21,545 bases of DNA, from the NCBI GenBank assembly GCA_023954795.1, contig JAGSHA010000013.1, positions 1 through 21,545 of the forward strand, written 5' to 3'. The stretch comes from Oceanospirillaceae bacterium. Its GTDB lineage: Bacteria; Pseudomonadota; Gammaproteobacteria; Pseudomonadales; Balneatricaceae. Each line of letters opens with the position of its first letter. Within the stretch, counting starts at the first letter, position 1. Position numbers and translations under genes: made by a program. The notes under the pieces were generated by a model that did no database searches, had not been told where the DNA came from, and saw only the letters and a list, made by a program, of their open reading frames with translations. This document shows positions 1 through 7,806 of this stretch, piece by piece.

Positions 1-2822
1 AGGTTGGCTGCCTCTGCGTCGGACTTAGCCTGACGTAGTTCGTCCTCCATCAGTGAGCGGATTGTGTTTTCCTTACGCAGTTCTTTGTTCACAACCGAAA
101 GCGCATGTGTGCGTTCTCTGACACGTTGTTCCAGTGTTTCGTTGGTTTCCTGTAGGGCCTGCTCGGCCAACCGGCGCTCAGTAATATCCTGATAAAGGGT
201 GAAGTAACCCAGCACGTCACCGTATTCGCCGATATGGGGAATATAGGTCACTTCGGCGTAACGAATGCTGCCGTCTTTGGTGGGCAGAAGGGTTTCAAAG
301 CGCTGGCGCTCTCCTGTCAGCGCTTCCCGGATATACGGTGTACGCAACTCGTATTCGTCTTCTGGAAGCACTTTGTAGCAGGGCTGTCCGGAGATATTGT
401 GACGATCGAGACCAAAGGTAGACGCATAGGCTTTATTGACGAATAGGTAGCGGCGATTCGGGTCCAGATAGGCGATCAGAACCGGTACGTTGTCGGTATA
501 GATACGGATGTTCTGCTCACTTTCTCGCAGGGCTTCCTCGATCTGTTTGTGGTCCGTGATATCCATGTAGGTATTCACATAACCGCCATTGGGCATAGGG
601 TTGCCGCGTACGTCCAATACAGTGCCGTCCGGGCGGAAGCGTTCGTAGCTATGGGGTTGGCTGGAGCGCAGAACCTCTAAACGTTTTTTGACCTGGGTTT
701 CTATATCACCCGGGCCGTATTCGCCCTTGATCGCATTGTGGCGGAAGACTTCCTCAATCGGACGCCCGACACAGATCAAACCTTCCGGGTAATCAAACAT
801 CTCTACGTAGGGGCGGTTCCAGGCCACTAAGCGCATCTGCTGGTCCACTACGCTGATGCCCAGACTGATGTTTTCTATGGTTGATTGCAGCAGTGAACGG
901 TTAAAGCGCAGAGCCTGAGAGGCTTCATCAACGATGGTGACCACATCACCGATCTGCATATCGCGGCCTTGCAGAATGGATGCAAGTACGATGCGTGCGG
1001 AGGAGGCACCAATAACACCGGCCAGCAATCGTTCGGTGAACTGGATAAGTTCCGGGGTGGCCTTGTCGCCGGAAAGCGGGGGTTCCTCTCCCCTTTGCAG
1101 TGCGAAGCCTGTAAACGAATGCTGTGTGCGGCTGATGCCCAAAAAGCGTTCGGTGAGCATCTGGAGATCGCCGACGGTGACATGCTCATAGTGACGCGAG
1201 GTTTCCGGTAGATCCTTGTTGTAGATATCAACAAAAGCGCTGGCCTGAATTCGATCCACTAAGCGGCGGGAGCTATACCGAGATACGGCGACGTAGAGCA
1301 TGATATTGATCGATAAGCTCCAGAACACGCCGTGGGTTAAAGGGTCCAGATCTGTCATGCCAAACAGAGCTGTTGGCTTGAGCCAACTCACGGAAAGAAG
1401 ACCGTTGGCAAGGAAGCTGTCGCCAATCAACCCACCTTCCATCAGCGTAGGGATTACCAGCGTGTAGAGCCACAATAAGAAGCCCGCGGACATGCCTATT
1501 AAGACACCGTTGCGAGACCCGGCTTTCCAGTATAAACCGCCAATAATTGCGGGCAGGAACTGGATAACGGCGACAAATGCCAGCAGGCCAAAAGAGGCTA
1601 ATGATCCCTGATCACCGAGGATTCGGTAATAAAAGTAAGCCAGCAGCATCAAGCACATAATCGTGACGCGACGGACCTTTAATAGCAGTGCGCCGAGATC
1701 TTTGCTTTGGGATAGATTTAGCCAGGATATGCGAAACAGCAACGGCATGACTATGTCGTTACAGACCATGGTTGATAGCGCAATGGACGCAACGATAACC
1801 ATGCTGGTGGCCGCAGAGAGACCGCCGATAAATGCGAAGGTGGCGAGATTGAAGTGGCCTTCAGCCAACGGCAGCATTAATACAAAGGTGTCGGCATCAA
1901 CCGCACTGTATTCGTCGAAGTAAGAGAGGCCGGCTGTTGAAATGGGCAGTACAAATATAGCCAGCAGAGCCATATACAGTGGAAACAGCCAGCGAGCGAG
2001 CTTCAGGTTTTGGATGTCACTGGTTTCAACGATGGTGACCTGAAACTGACGGGGCAGGCAGATGACGGCTGCACAGGCCAATACCGTCTCGACTAAGAAG
2101 CTATCTTGCAGGATAGAATGAAAATTCTGATTTTGTGCCAGTTGGTGGCTAATACTGGCAATCAGCGGAGCGGGACCGTCAAAGATCTCATACGTGACAA
2201 AGAGACCGACAGCAATGAACGCTGTGAGCTTAATGATGGACTCGAACGCGACGGCTAATACCAGACCATCATGGTGTTCGGTAGCATCTATATGACGGGT
2301 ACCAAACAGGATGGCAAATACCGCCATCAGCATCGCCACAAAAAGGGCGGTATCGCTGCCCTTGCCTAAGGAGGTTTCACTGCCTGCGGTAATCGCGCTA
2401 AAGCTGATTGCAACAGCCTTGAGCTGCATTGCGATATAAGGGATGGTGCCTAGCACCGCAATCACGGTGACTAAAACCGCCAATAGCTGACTTTTCCCGT
2501 AGCGGGATGAGATGAAATCAGAGATTGAGGTGATGTTCTGTTGTTTACTGACCAGAACGATCTTTTCAATCACCTGCCAGCCAAGCATAAATACAAGGAT
2601 TGGGCCTAAATAAGTGGCGAGAAATTCCCAGCCATTGGTTGATGCCCGTCCAACCGCGCCATAAAAGGTCCATGAGGAGCAGTACACTGCAAGAGACAGA
2701 GCGTAAACGACCTGCTTGCCGATACGGTTAGGGGTGGTGGCCTTGTCTCCATAATAGGCAATGGCGAACAGCAGTCCGACATACGCCAGCGAGATCATGA
2801 TAACTGTCCAGCCTGACAACAT
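1..2822 (-). CDS. Symporter-domain sensor histidine kinase, CrbS/MxtR/CbrA type (C-terminus cut by window edge)
   Basis: The reverse strand is open from an ATG at 2822 to the window edge (940 codons, no stop), preceded by an AAGGAG ribosome-binding site about ten bases upstream. Residues 1 to about 500 form a multi-spanning sodium:solute-symporter-like domain, with motifs such as YCSSWTFYGAVGRA and EHHDGLVLAVAFESIIKL. Residues about 545-620 look like the STAC linker (GASSARIVLASI). A PAS_7-like domain follows at about 645-755, a second PAS at about 760-880, then a helical linker into the edge. The histidine kinase core is beyond the window and is inferred from family architecture. Such kinases (CrbS in Vibrio, MxtR and CbrA in Pseudomonas) sense carbon status, and CrbS/MxtR control acetate use. 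The divergent symporter operon supports a CrbS/MxtR role. A CbrA-like assignment remains possible. Confidence 0.85.
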   Translation of the reverse strand, partial: MLSGWTVIMISLAYVGLLFAIAYYGDKATTPNRIGKQVVYALSLAVYCSSWTFYGAVGRASTNGWEFLATYLGPILVFMLGWQVIEKIVLVSKQQNITSISDFISSRYGKSQLLAVLVTVIAVLGTIPYIAMQLKAVAISFSAITAGSETSLGKGSDTALFVAMLMAVFAILFGTRHIDATEHHDGLVLAVAFESIIKLTAFIAVGLFVTYEIFDGPAPLIASISHQLAQNQNFHSILQDSFLVETVLACAAVICLPRQFQVTIVETSDIQNLKLARWLFPLYMALLAIFVLPISTAGLSYFDEYSAVDADTFVLMLPLAEGHFNLATFAFIGGLSAATSMVIVASIALSTMVCNDIVMPLLFRISWLNLSQSKDLGALLLKVRRVTIMCLMLLAYFYYRILGDQGSLASFGLLAFVAVIQFLPAIIGGLYWKAGSRNGVLIGMSAGFLLWLYTLVIPTLMEGGLIGDSFLANGLLSVSWLKPTALFGMTDLDPLTHGVFWSLSINIMLYVAVSRYSSRRLVDRIQASAFVDIYNKDLPETSRHYEHVTVGDLQMLTERFLGISRTQHSFTGFALQRGEEPPLSGDKATPELIQFTERLLAGVIGASSARIVLASILQGRDMQIGDVVTIVDEASQALRFNRSLLQSTIENISLGISVVDQQMRLVAWNRPYVEMFDYPEGLICVGRPIEEVFRHNAIKGEYGPGDIETQVKKRLEVLRSSQPHSYERFRPDGTVLDVRGNPMPNGGYVNTYMDITDHKQIEEALRESEQNIRIYTDNVPVLIAYLDPNRRYLFVNKAYASTFGLDRHNISGQPCYKVLPEDEYELRTPYIREALTGERQRFETLLPTKDGSIRYAEVTYIPHIGEYGDVLGYFTLYQDITERRLAEQALQETNETLEQRVRERTHALSVVNKELRKENTIRSLMEDELRQAKSDAEAAN

Positions 2823-2898
2823 GATGTGCCCGCTCCTTGATATGAATTTGAAAGTTCTAGTTTACTCTTTCTGTAAAAGAACCCAAATCCTGCCTTAT

Positions 2899-2928
2899 AC
2901 CTTTGTATAGAACTTTGAACTCAAAGGT
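2899..2928. promoter_or_regulatory. Nested inverted repeats, candidate operator in the divergent gap
   Basis: An outer repeat ACCTTTG (2899-2905) and CAAAGGT (2922-2928) is perfectly complementary. It overlaps an inner 14-bp palindrome, CTTTGAACTCAAAG (2913-2926). Together they give three CTTTG/CAAAG half-sites at roughly one-turn spacing, about 70 bp upstream of the predicted sigma-54 start for the DUF4212 gene and about 80-110 bp upstream of the kinase start codon. The position suits a dimeric regulator acting on one or both divergent genes. The binding protein is unknown. A short T run after it (2930-2935) could suggest a weak terminator, but the stem is AT-rich and no transcript obviously ends here. 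Confidence 0.4.
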
Positions 2929-2966
2929 CTTTTTTGAAATCGCTGTAGCCCTTGAATTACGGGGCG

Positions 2967-2982
2967 TGGCTGAAATTTTGCT
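2967..2982 (+). promoter_or_regulatory. Candidate sigma-54 promoter for the DUF4212-symporter operon
   Basis: The sequence TGGCTGAAATTTTGCT has GG at 2968-2969 and GC at 2980-2981 with exactly ten bases between, the fixed -24/-12 geometry of RpoN promoters. The predicted start is near 2993, leaving a leader of about 105 bases. Compared with consensus TGGCAC-N5-TTGCW, the -24 element keeps TGGC and the -12 element is complete. No competing sigma-70 promoter with good hexamers and spacing was found in this gap. Confidence 0.5.
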
Positions 2983-3097
2983 ATATAAATCAAGTACTAC
3001 GATCAGACTAAAGTCGGGCTTTGATTGGGACAGTGCTCTGATAATCTCTACTCTGTCTTTAGTTTCACCTATTCATAAAAAAAATAAGGATGGTGCA

Positions 3098-3358
3098 ATG
3101 TCTATCAGCCCTGAACAGGCGCAAGCGTACTGGAAAGAAAACTTGCGCATAATATACACCTATCTTGCGGTGTGGTTCGTAGTCTCCTATGGCTGCGGAA
3201 TCCTGTTTGTCGAACAGCTTGATGCGATCCAGTTCTTTGGATTCCCACTAGGCTTCTGGTTCGGTCAGCAGGGATCAATCTTCGTCTTCGTTGTCTTGAT
3301 CTGGATGTATGTTGCATCTATGAACAAGCTTGACGAAAAGTATGACGTTCACGAATAA
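3098..3358 (+). CDS. DUF4212 sodium/substrate symporter small subunit
   Basis: An 86-residue protein with two predicted membrane helices (about residues 19-39 and 62-80) and a charged tail ending DEKYDVHE. It matches what I know of the DUF4212 family, the small partner found next to VC_2705-type sodium:solute symporters. Its N-terminus MSISPEQAQAYWKENLRIIYTYLAVW is split here by position: the acidic amphipathic start precedes helix one. The start at 3098 is chosen because AAGGA (3086-3090) lies seven bases upstream. The frame stays open back to a TTG at 2903, but that part contains promoter signals and no membrane-protein character. It lies 36 bp before the symporter and is probably cotranscribed. 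Its exact biochemical role in transport is not established. Confidence 0.88.
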   Translation: MSISPEQAQAYWKENLRIIYTYLAVWFVVSYGCGILFVEQLDAIQFFGFPLGFWFGQQGSIFVFVVLIWMYVASMNKLDEKYDVHE

Positions 3359-3394
3359 CAACAATAAAAATAATCTAGTAAGGACGGCATTGTT

Positions 3395-5203
3395 ATGAGT
3401 CTCGATTTACTTACTTACCTCTTTATCGGTGGTTCGTTTGCGCTTTATATCGGTATTGCGATTTGGGCGCGTGCAGGATCTACCAAAGAGTTCTACGTAG
3501 CAGGCGGTGGTGTACCACCAATCGCTAACGGCATGGCAACTGCAGCTGACTGGATGTCTGCAGCTTCCTTTATCTCCCTGGCCGGTTTGATCTCCTTCGT
3601 CGGCCGTGACGGTTCTGCCTACCTGATGGGTTGGACTGGTGGTTACGTACTGTTGGCACTGCTGCTGGCACCTTACCTGCGTAAGTTTGGTAAGTTCACT
3701 GTGCCAGACTTTGTAGGTGATCGTTACGGTTCAAGCACTGCGCGTATCATCGCCGTTGTTTGTACTATCGTAATCTCTTTCACTTACGTAGCTGGTCAGA
3801 TGCGTGGTGTTGGTATCGTATTCTCCCGTTACCTGCACGTTGACATCAACACTGGTGTAATCGTGGGTATGGCGATCGTATTCTTCTACGCTGTACTGGG
3901 TGGTATGAAAGGTATTACCTATACACAGGTTGCACAGTACTGCGTACTGATCCTGGCGTTCACGGTTCCAGCATTCTTCCTGTCTTCTCAGATTACTGGT
4001 CACTTCCTGCCTCAGCTGGGTCTGGGTGCGACTCTGGAAAGCGGTCAGTCTGTGTTGGCAACGCTTGATCAGCTCTCGGTTGATCTGGGCTTCTCTCAGT
4101 ACACCTCAGGTAAGAAATCAACGATTGATATCTTCTTCCTGACTGTCGCACTGATGTGTGGTACTGCTGGTCTGCCTCACGTAATCGTACGTTTCTTCAC
4201 TGTACCTCGCGTAAAAGATGCGCGTACTACGGGTGGTTACGCACTGATCTTCATCGCACTGCTGTACACTGCTGTACCGGGCGTTGCTGGTTTCGGTCGT
4301 GTAAACCTGATTCAGGAAGTAAACGGTCCGCAGAACACAGGTACTGCTTACGCTGAAATGCCTTCTTGGTTTAAGAACTGGGAAAATGCTGGTCTGCTGG
4401 CATGGAATGACCGTAACGGTGACGGCGTTGTACAGTACGCTGCCGGTGCTGCATTTGATGCGAAGAAAGGTAAGCCTGCATTTATCGAAGAGCGTGGCGA
4501 GCACGGTCAGCGCATGACCTCTAACGCTAAAACTGATGCTTCTTTCGATGCAGCTAAACAGCCGTTCGCAAACGAAGTATACGTAGACCGCGATATCATG
4601 GTACTGGCTAACCCAGAGATCGCTCAGCTTCCGGGTTGGGTAATTGCTCTGGTAGCAGCGGGTGCGGTTGCGGCGGCACTGTCCACTGCGGCGGGTCTGC
4701 TGTTGGTAATCTCCACTGCAATCTCTCATGACTTGATGAAGAAGACCATCAACCCGAATATCTCTGATAAGCAGGAGTTGATGTACGCTCGTATGGCTGC
4801 GGTGGTAGCCATCTGTATTGCAGGTTACTTCGGTATTAACCCTCCAGGCTTCGTAGCCCAGGTAGTCGCGTTGGCATTCGGTATCGCATGTGCGTCCGTA
4901 TTCCCAACTCTGATGCTGGGTATCTTCTACAAGCGTATGAACACTCAGGGTGCGATCGCAGGTATGCTGGTAGGTCTGGTATCTACTGTTGGCTACATGT
5001 GGTACTTCGTATTCGGTGGCGGCAGCTCTGCTGACTACTTCATGGGTATCTCCCCAGGTGGTTTCGGTACTGTTGGTATGATTCTGCACTTCATCGTTGC
5101 ATACGTTGTTGCACAGATGACGCCTCCTCCTTCAGAGGAAATGCAGCACATCGTAGAAGACCTGCGTATTCCTCGCGGTGCTGGTGTTGCTCACGATCAC
5201 TAA
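3395..5203 (+). CDS. Sodium:solute symporter, VC_2705/ActP-like (probable acetate or monocarboxylate uptake)
   Basis: A 602-residue inner-membrane transporter of the SSS family with about 13 hydrophobic segments. The first helix region has AADWMSAASFIS (about 50-61), and the segment AAALSTAAGLLLVIS (about 426-440) holds the Ser-Thr pair typical of the sodium site in LeuT-fold symporters. A long hydrophilic insert (about 301-410) contains DRNGDG at 339-344, resembling a calcium-binding loop, and makes the protein longer than E. coli ActP (about 550). Codon use is strikingly biased (CTG, GGT, CGT, TAC, TTC, AAC), unlike the neighbouring genes, suggesting very high expression. It follows the DUF4212 subunit and ends just before a strong terminator. 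Acetate is inferred from ActP similarity and the adjacent CrbS-like kinase; another carboxylate is possible. Confidence 0.88.
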   Translation: MSLDLLTYLFIGGSFALYIGIAIWARAGSTKEFYVAGGGVPPIANGMATAADWMSAASFISLAGLISFVGRDGSAYLMGWTGGYVLLALLLAPYLRKFGKFTVPDFVGDRYGSSTARIIAVVCTIVISFTYVAGQMRGVGIVFSRYLHVDINTGVIVGMAIVFFYAVLGGMKGITYTQVAQYCVLILAFTVPAFFLSSQITGHFLPQLGLGATLESGQSVLATLDQLSVDLGFSQYTSGKKSTIDIFFLTVALMCGTAGLPHVIVRFFTVPRVKDARTTGGYALIFIALLYTAVPGVAGFGRVNLIQEVNGPQNTGTAYAEMPSWFKNWENAGLLAWNDRNGDGVVQYAAGAAFDAKKGKPAFIEERGEHGQRMTSNAKTDASFDAAKQPFANEVYVDRDIMVLANPEIAQLPGWVIALVAAGAVAAALSTAAGLLLVISTAISHDLMKKTINPNISDKQELMYARMAAVVAICIAGYFGINPPGFVAQVVALAFGIACASVFPTLMLGIFYKRMNTQGAIAGMLVGLVSTVGYMWYFVFGGGSSADYFMGISPGGFGTVGMILHFIVAYVVAQMTPPPSEEMQHIVEDLRIPRGAGVAHDH

Positions 5204-5225
5204 TAGCCTGAGGCAGTAACTTCTT

Positions 5226-5258
5226 AAGGCACACCAGCGCGAGTTGGTGTGCCTTTTT
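5226..5258 (+). terminator. Intrinsic terminator after the symporter gene
   Basis: A perfect nine-base-pair stem GGCACACCA (5228-5236) / TGGTGTGCC (5245-5253) with an eight-base loop is followed by five T. Flanking AA/TT extend the stem. It begins about 25 bases after the symporter stop and ends only 26 bases before the next start codon, so the downstream gene probably relies on read-through. Confidence 0.88.
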
Positions 5259-5284
5259 CATTTATATGTTGGGAGAAAATGGAT

Positions 5285-7117
5285 ATGCCTTCATCTTTTA
5301 ATATGGACAACATGCCGTTCAGCCTGTTGGACGAGCGAGAAAGTAACCTGCTGCGCCAGAATCTGGATATCGGGTACTATCAGAAAGGTGAGGTGCTGTT
5401 AGCCGCAGGGGCGGAGCCGGAAGGGGTGTTTATCATCCTGAAAGGACGTGTGAGCGAAAGCGAAGCGGTGGAAGAAGGTCAGTCTGATCAGCAGCACCAC
5501 GTATTTGTGCATTACACCAATGAAGACTACTTCGGTGCTTGGTCGGCTATTCGCGGTAAAGCGATTCATAACTTCATTGCTGAAGAAGAAACGATCTGTC
5601 ATATCCTACCCACTAAGATCCTTTTGGATCTGATGTCTTCAAATAATCTCTTTGCAGACTATTTTCAGCAAAATCTCTCGGCAAAATCTGAAATCGTTGC
5701 ACAGCATGGTGGCGATCAGGATATGGCTGAATTTATGCTCGCTAAGGTTTCCAGTGGGGTTATTCGTGAGCCGCTGATCATACTGGAAGGTACGAGTATT
5801 GATGAGGCAACCCGTTTAATGCGGGAAAAGAAATCGGATTGCATGTTGATAAAAAGAGGGAGTCGTTACGGTATTGTGACGGGGACCGATCTATTAGATG
5901 CAATCGTAGTCAATCGTATTTCGCTGGAAGGTGATATCGCTGATGTGGCGAGTTACCGGCTGATTACTATTGATCCAGAAGATTATATGTTTAATGCCTT
6001 GATCATCATGACGCAGCAACATATTGAGCGTGTCGTGGTTATGAAAGGGGATCAGCTCGAAGGGATTGTCGAGCTGACGGATGTATTGAGTTACTTCTCC
6101 AGTCATTCGCATGTGATTGGTTTGCGTATTGAGCGTGCCCAGACAATTGAAGATCTGCATGAAGCGGCGCAAGGTCTGGATGACCTTATTAAAGCGTTGG
6201 TTTCGCACGGTGTGAAAACCCGCTTTGCGATGGATCTGTTAGCCGCTATGAATGGCCGTATTATGGCTAAGCTGTTCGATATTATGATTCCTGCTGATAT
6301 GCAGCCGCATGTGTGTCTTGTGGTGATGGGGTCTGAGGGGCGTGGCGAGCAGATTATGAAGACCGATCAGGACAACGCGATTATCCATCGTGATGGTCTG
6401 GTGTGGCCGGAGATGCAGGAAACACTAAATCGGTTTAGTAAGACGCTTATTGAGTTTGGTTTTCCTCCGTGTCCTGGGAATATCATGGTGTCTAACCCAG
6501 AGTGGGTGAAATCCCTGGGATCCTGGACACAGATGCTAGGTGACTGGGCCGAGAAGTGCGATGGCGAAGCGTTGATGAATCTGGCGATAGCGGTGGATGC
6601 CAAGCCAGTGGCGGGTAATCCAGCGATCTTCAAGGCGAGCCGTAACTGGTTTATGCGTTATCTTCGCAATAACGATGTATTTTTCTCCCACTTTGCACGC
6701 GCGACCATCGAGTTTGATACACCTTTGACCTTCTTTGGCAATCTCAAAGAGAAAGGGGAGTTGGATATTAAGAAAGGTGGAATTTTCCCGATTGTGCACG
6801 GCGTTCGGACCTTGGCTCTTGAGCATAAGGTGAAAGCCACTAACACCTTTCAGCGCATAGAGGCGTTGGTTGAATTAGGTGAAATGCAGGATAAGCACGG
6901 TCGTGAAATGACTGAGGCGCTGAGTCTGTTTATTCAGCTGCGTTTACGTCAGCAAATTAAGCGTATGGACCAGTCTGATAGTGGCGTAGACCAAACGCCT
7001 AATATCATTGAGCTGGCTTGTTTGGATAAAATGGAACGAGACCTCTTGCGTGATGCCTTGCATATCGTAAAAGGATTTAAGAAACATTTGACCCTACGCT
7101 ACCACCTTGGGAGCTAA
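5285..7117 (+). CDS. cNMP-binding/CBS-pair/DUF294 nucleotidyltransferase-like protein
   Basis: A soluble 610-residue protein. Residues about 10-130 form a cyclic-nucleotide-binding-like beta-roll, about 155-275 a CBS pair (EGTSIDEATRLMREKKSD and a second repeat ending GIVELTDVL), about 290-430 a DUF294 domain with GSEGRGEQIMKTDQDNA (349-365), and the rest a DUF294 C-terminal domain. GS plus D361/D363 fit the nucleotidyltransferase catalytic pattern, related to GlnD. The substrate is unknown. The beta-roll lacks the usual phosphate-binding Arg-Ala, so ligand binding may be lost or altered. The start at 5285 is preferred because GGGAG lies nine bases upstream; ATG 5279 is possible but too close. 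The next gene starts 3 bp downstream. A regulatory role tied to acetate use is inferred from context. Confidence 0.87.
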   Translation: MPSSFNMDNMPFSLLDERESNLLRQNLDIGYYQKGEVLLAAGAEPEGVFIILKGRVSESEAVEEGQSDQQHHVFVHYTNEDYFGAWSAIRGKAIHNFIAEEETICHILPTKILLDLMSSNNLFADYFQQNLSAKSEIVAQHGGDQDMAEFMLAKVSSGVIREPLIILEGTSIDEATRLMREKKSDCMLIKRGSRYGIVTGTDLLDAIVVNRISLEGDIADVASYRLITIDPEDYMFNALIIMTQQHIERVVVMKGDQLEGIVELTDVLSYFSSHSHVIGLRIERAQTIEDLHEAAQGLDDLIKALVSHGVKTRFAMDLLAAMNGRIMAKLFDIMIPADMQPHVCLVVMGSEGRGEQIMKTDQDNAIIHRDGLVWPEMQETLNRFSKTLIEFGFPPCPGNIMVSNPEWVKSLGSWTQMLGDWAEKCDGEALMNLAIAVDAKPVAGNPAIFKASRNWFMRYLRNNDVFFSHFARATIEFDTPLTFFGNLKEKGELDIKKGGIFPIVHGVRTLALEHKVKATNTFQRIEALVELGEMQDKHGREMTEALSLFIQLRLRQQIKRMDQSDSGVDQTPNIIELACLDKMERDLLRDALHIVKGFKKHLTLRYHLGS

Positions 7118-7120
7118 GCG

Positions 7121-7750
7121 ATGATTATCCCAAGAACGATAAGAAGAATAAAAGAACGTTACGATCATAAAGGCGGGCCGTACGCTCATCTTTTTGAATC
7201 TTATGAAGGTGATGAGGTCGTTTCGCTGGATTGCGAGACAACCAGTTTGGATGTAAAGCAGGGCGAGATACTGTCGATTGGCGCGGTTAAGATTAAGGGT
7301 AACCGTGTTATGACCAGTGATCGTCTGGATATTAAGTTGAAAGCGCCCGAGTCGCTGACCGGTGACTCGATCAAGATTCACAAAATTCGCGCGAGTGACC
7401 TGAGTGAAGGGATTGAGCTGGAAGATGCGCTGGAGCAAGTGCTGGATTTTGTCGGTAACCGCCCAATTCTAGGCTATTACGTTAACTACGATATTCGTAT
7501 GTTAGATAAATTCATTCGCCCGAAATACGGTTTTAGCCTGCCTAATAAGGCGGTTGAGCTGTCTCATGTTTATCATGACATCATAAAATGGCGATTTGTT
7601 GGCGGAAATGTGGATCTGCGATTTGATACGATCTCTAAGTCACTTGATATTCCAATGCTTGAGCGTCATACCGCGTTAGGTGACGCTATTACCGTTGCTC
7701 TGATGTATGTTCGTCTGAAACACGGTGAGCCGCCTGCCGTAAACTGTTAA
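7121..7750 (+). CDS. DEDDh-family 3'-5' exonuclease (DnaQ-like)
   Basis: A 209-residue cytoplasmic protein with the RNase T/DnaQ exonuclease fold. Exo I is SLDCETTSLD (catalytic D37 and E39), Exo II lies in YYVNYDIRML (D124), and Exo III is HTALGD (H183 and D188), so all DEDDh residues are present. It resembles the epsilon proofreading subunit but is short and stand-alone; its natural substrate cannot be told from sequence. It begins three bases after the DUF294 gene, so the two are almost certainly cotranscribed. From memory, this exonuclease/DUF294 pair recurs beside symporter or acetyl-CoA synthetase genes in gammaproteobacteria, which suggests a functional link nobody has clearly explained. 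A terminator follows about 30 bases after the stop. Confidence 0.85.
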   Translation: MIIPRTIRRIKERYDHKGGPYAHLFESYEGDEVVSLDCETTSLDVKQGEILSIGAVKIKGNRVMTSDRLDIKLKAPESLTGDSIKIHKIRASDLSEGIELEDALEQVLDFVGNRPILGYYVNYDIRMLDKFIRPKYGFSLPNKAVELSHVYHDIIKWRFVGGNVDLRFDTISKSLDIPMLERHTALGDAITVALMYVRLKHGEPPAVNC

Positions 7751-7778
7751 ACTCTCACTACGCAGCAACGTCAATTTT

Positions 7779-7803
7779 AAAGCGGGCCATTGGTCCGCTT
7801 TTT
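7779..7803 (+). terminator. Intrinsic terminator after the exonuclease gene
   Basis: The arms AAAGCGGGCC (7779-7788) and GGTCCGCTTT (7792-7801) pair over ten positions with one G-U wobble and a three-base loop. The T run continues to 7803. It closes the acetate-linked block. Its descending arm and T run are also the -24/-12 elements of the predicted fliE promoter. Confidence 0.88.
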
Positions 7804-7806
7804 GCA
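7791..7806 (+). promoter_or_regulatory. Sigma-54 promoter for the fliE operon, overlapping a terminator
   Basis: TGGTCCGCTTTTTGCA has GG at 7792-7793 and GC at 7804-7805 separated by exactly ten bases, and a full TTGCA -12 element. The predicted start is about 7817, giving a leader near 120 bases before fliE. In Pseudomonas and Vibrio the fliE operon is known to be RpoN-dependent, which fits. The element sits inside the hairpin and T run of the upstream terminator. Confidence 0.7.

Noticed and set aside
234..1923. Several short frames on both strands within 1-2822
   Set aside because: They overlap the single long reverse frame that encodes recognisable symporter, STAC and PAS domains without interruption.
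2903..3097. In-frame extension of the DUF4212 gene to an upstream TTG
   Set aside because: It would run through the palindromes and the sigma-54 site and adds 65 residues not expected in this family; the ATG at 3098 has a good ribosome-binding site.
4118..5089. 323-codon open frame on the minus strand inside the symporter gene (and a 90-codon one at 3731-4003)
   Set aside because: The composition (many Thr, Arg, Tyr, Gln, His, no domain pattern) and exact overlap with a strongly codon-biased gene indicate a shadow frame, and no ribosome-binding site was evident.
5245..5260. Sigma-54-like TGGTGTGCCTTTTTCA in the symporter terminator
   Set aside because: It resembles the fliE arrangement, but the -12 GC is TC; the G there is nearly invariant, so it is treated as a near miss.
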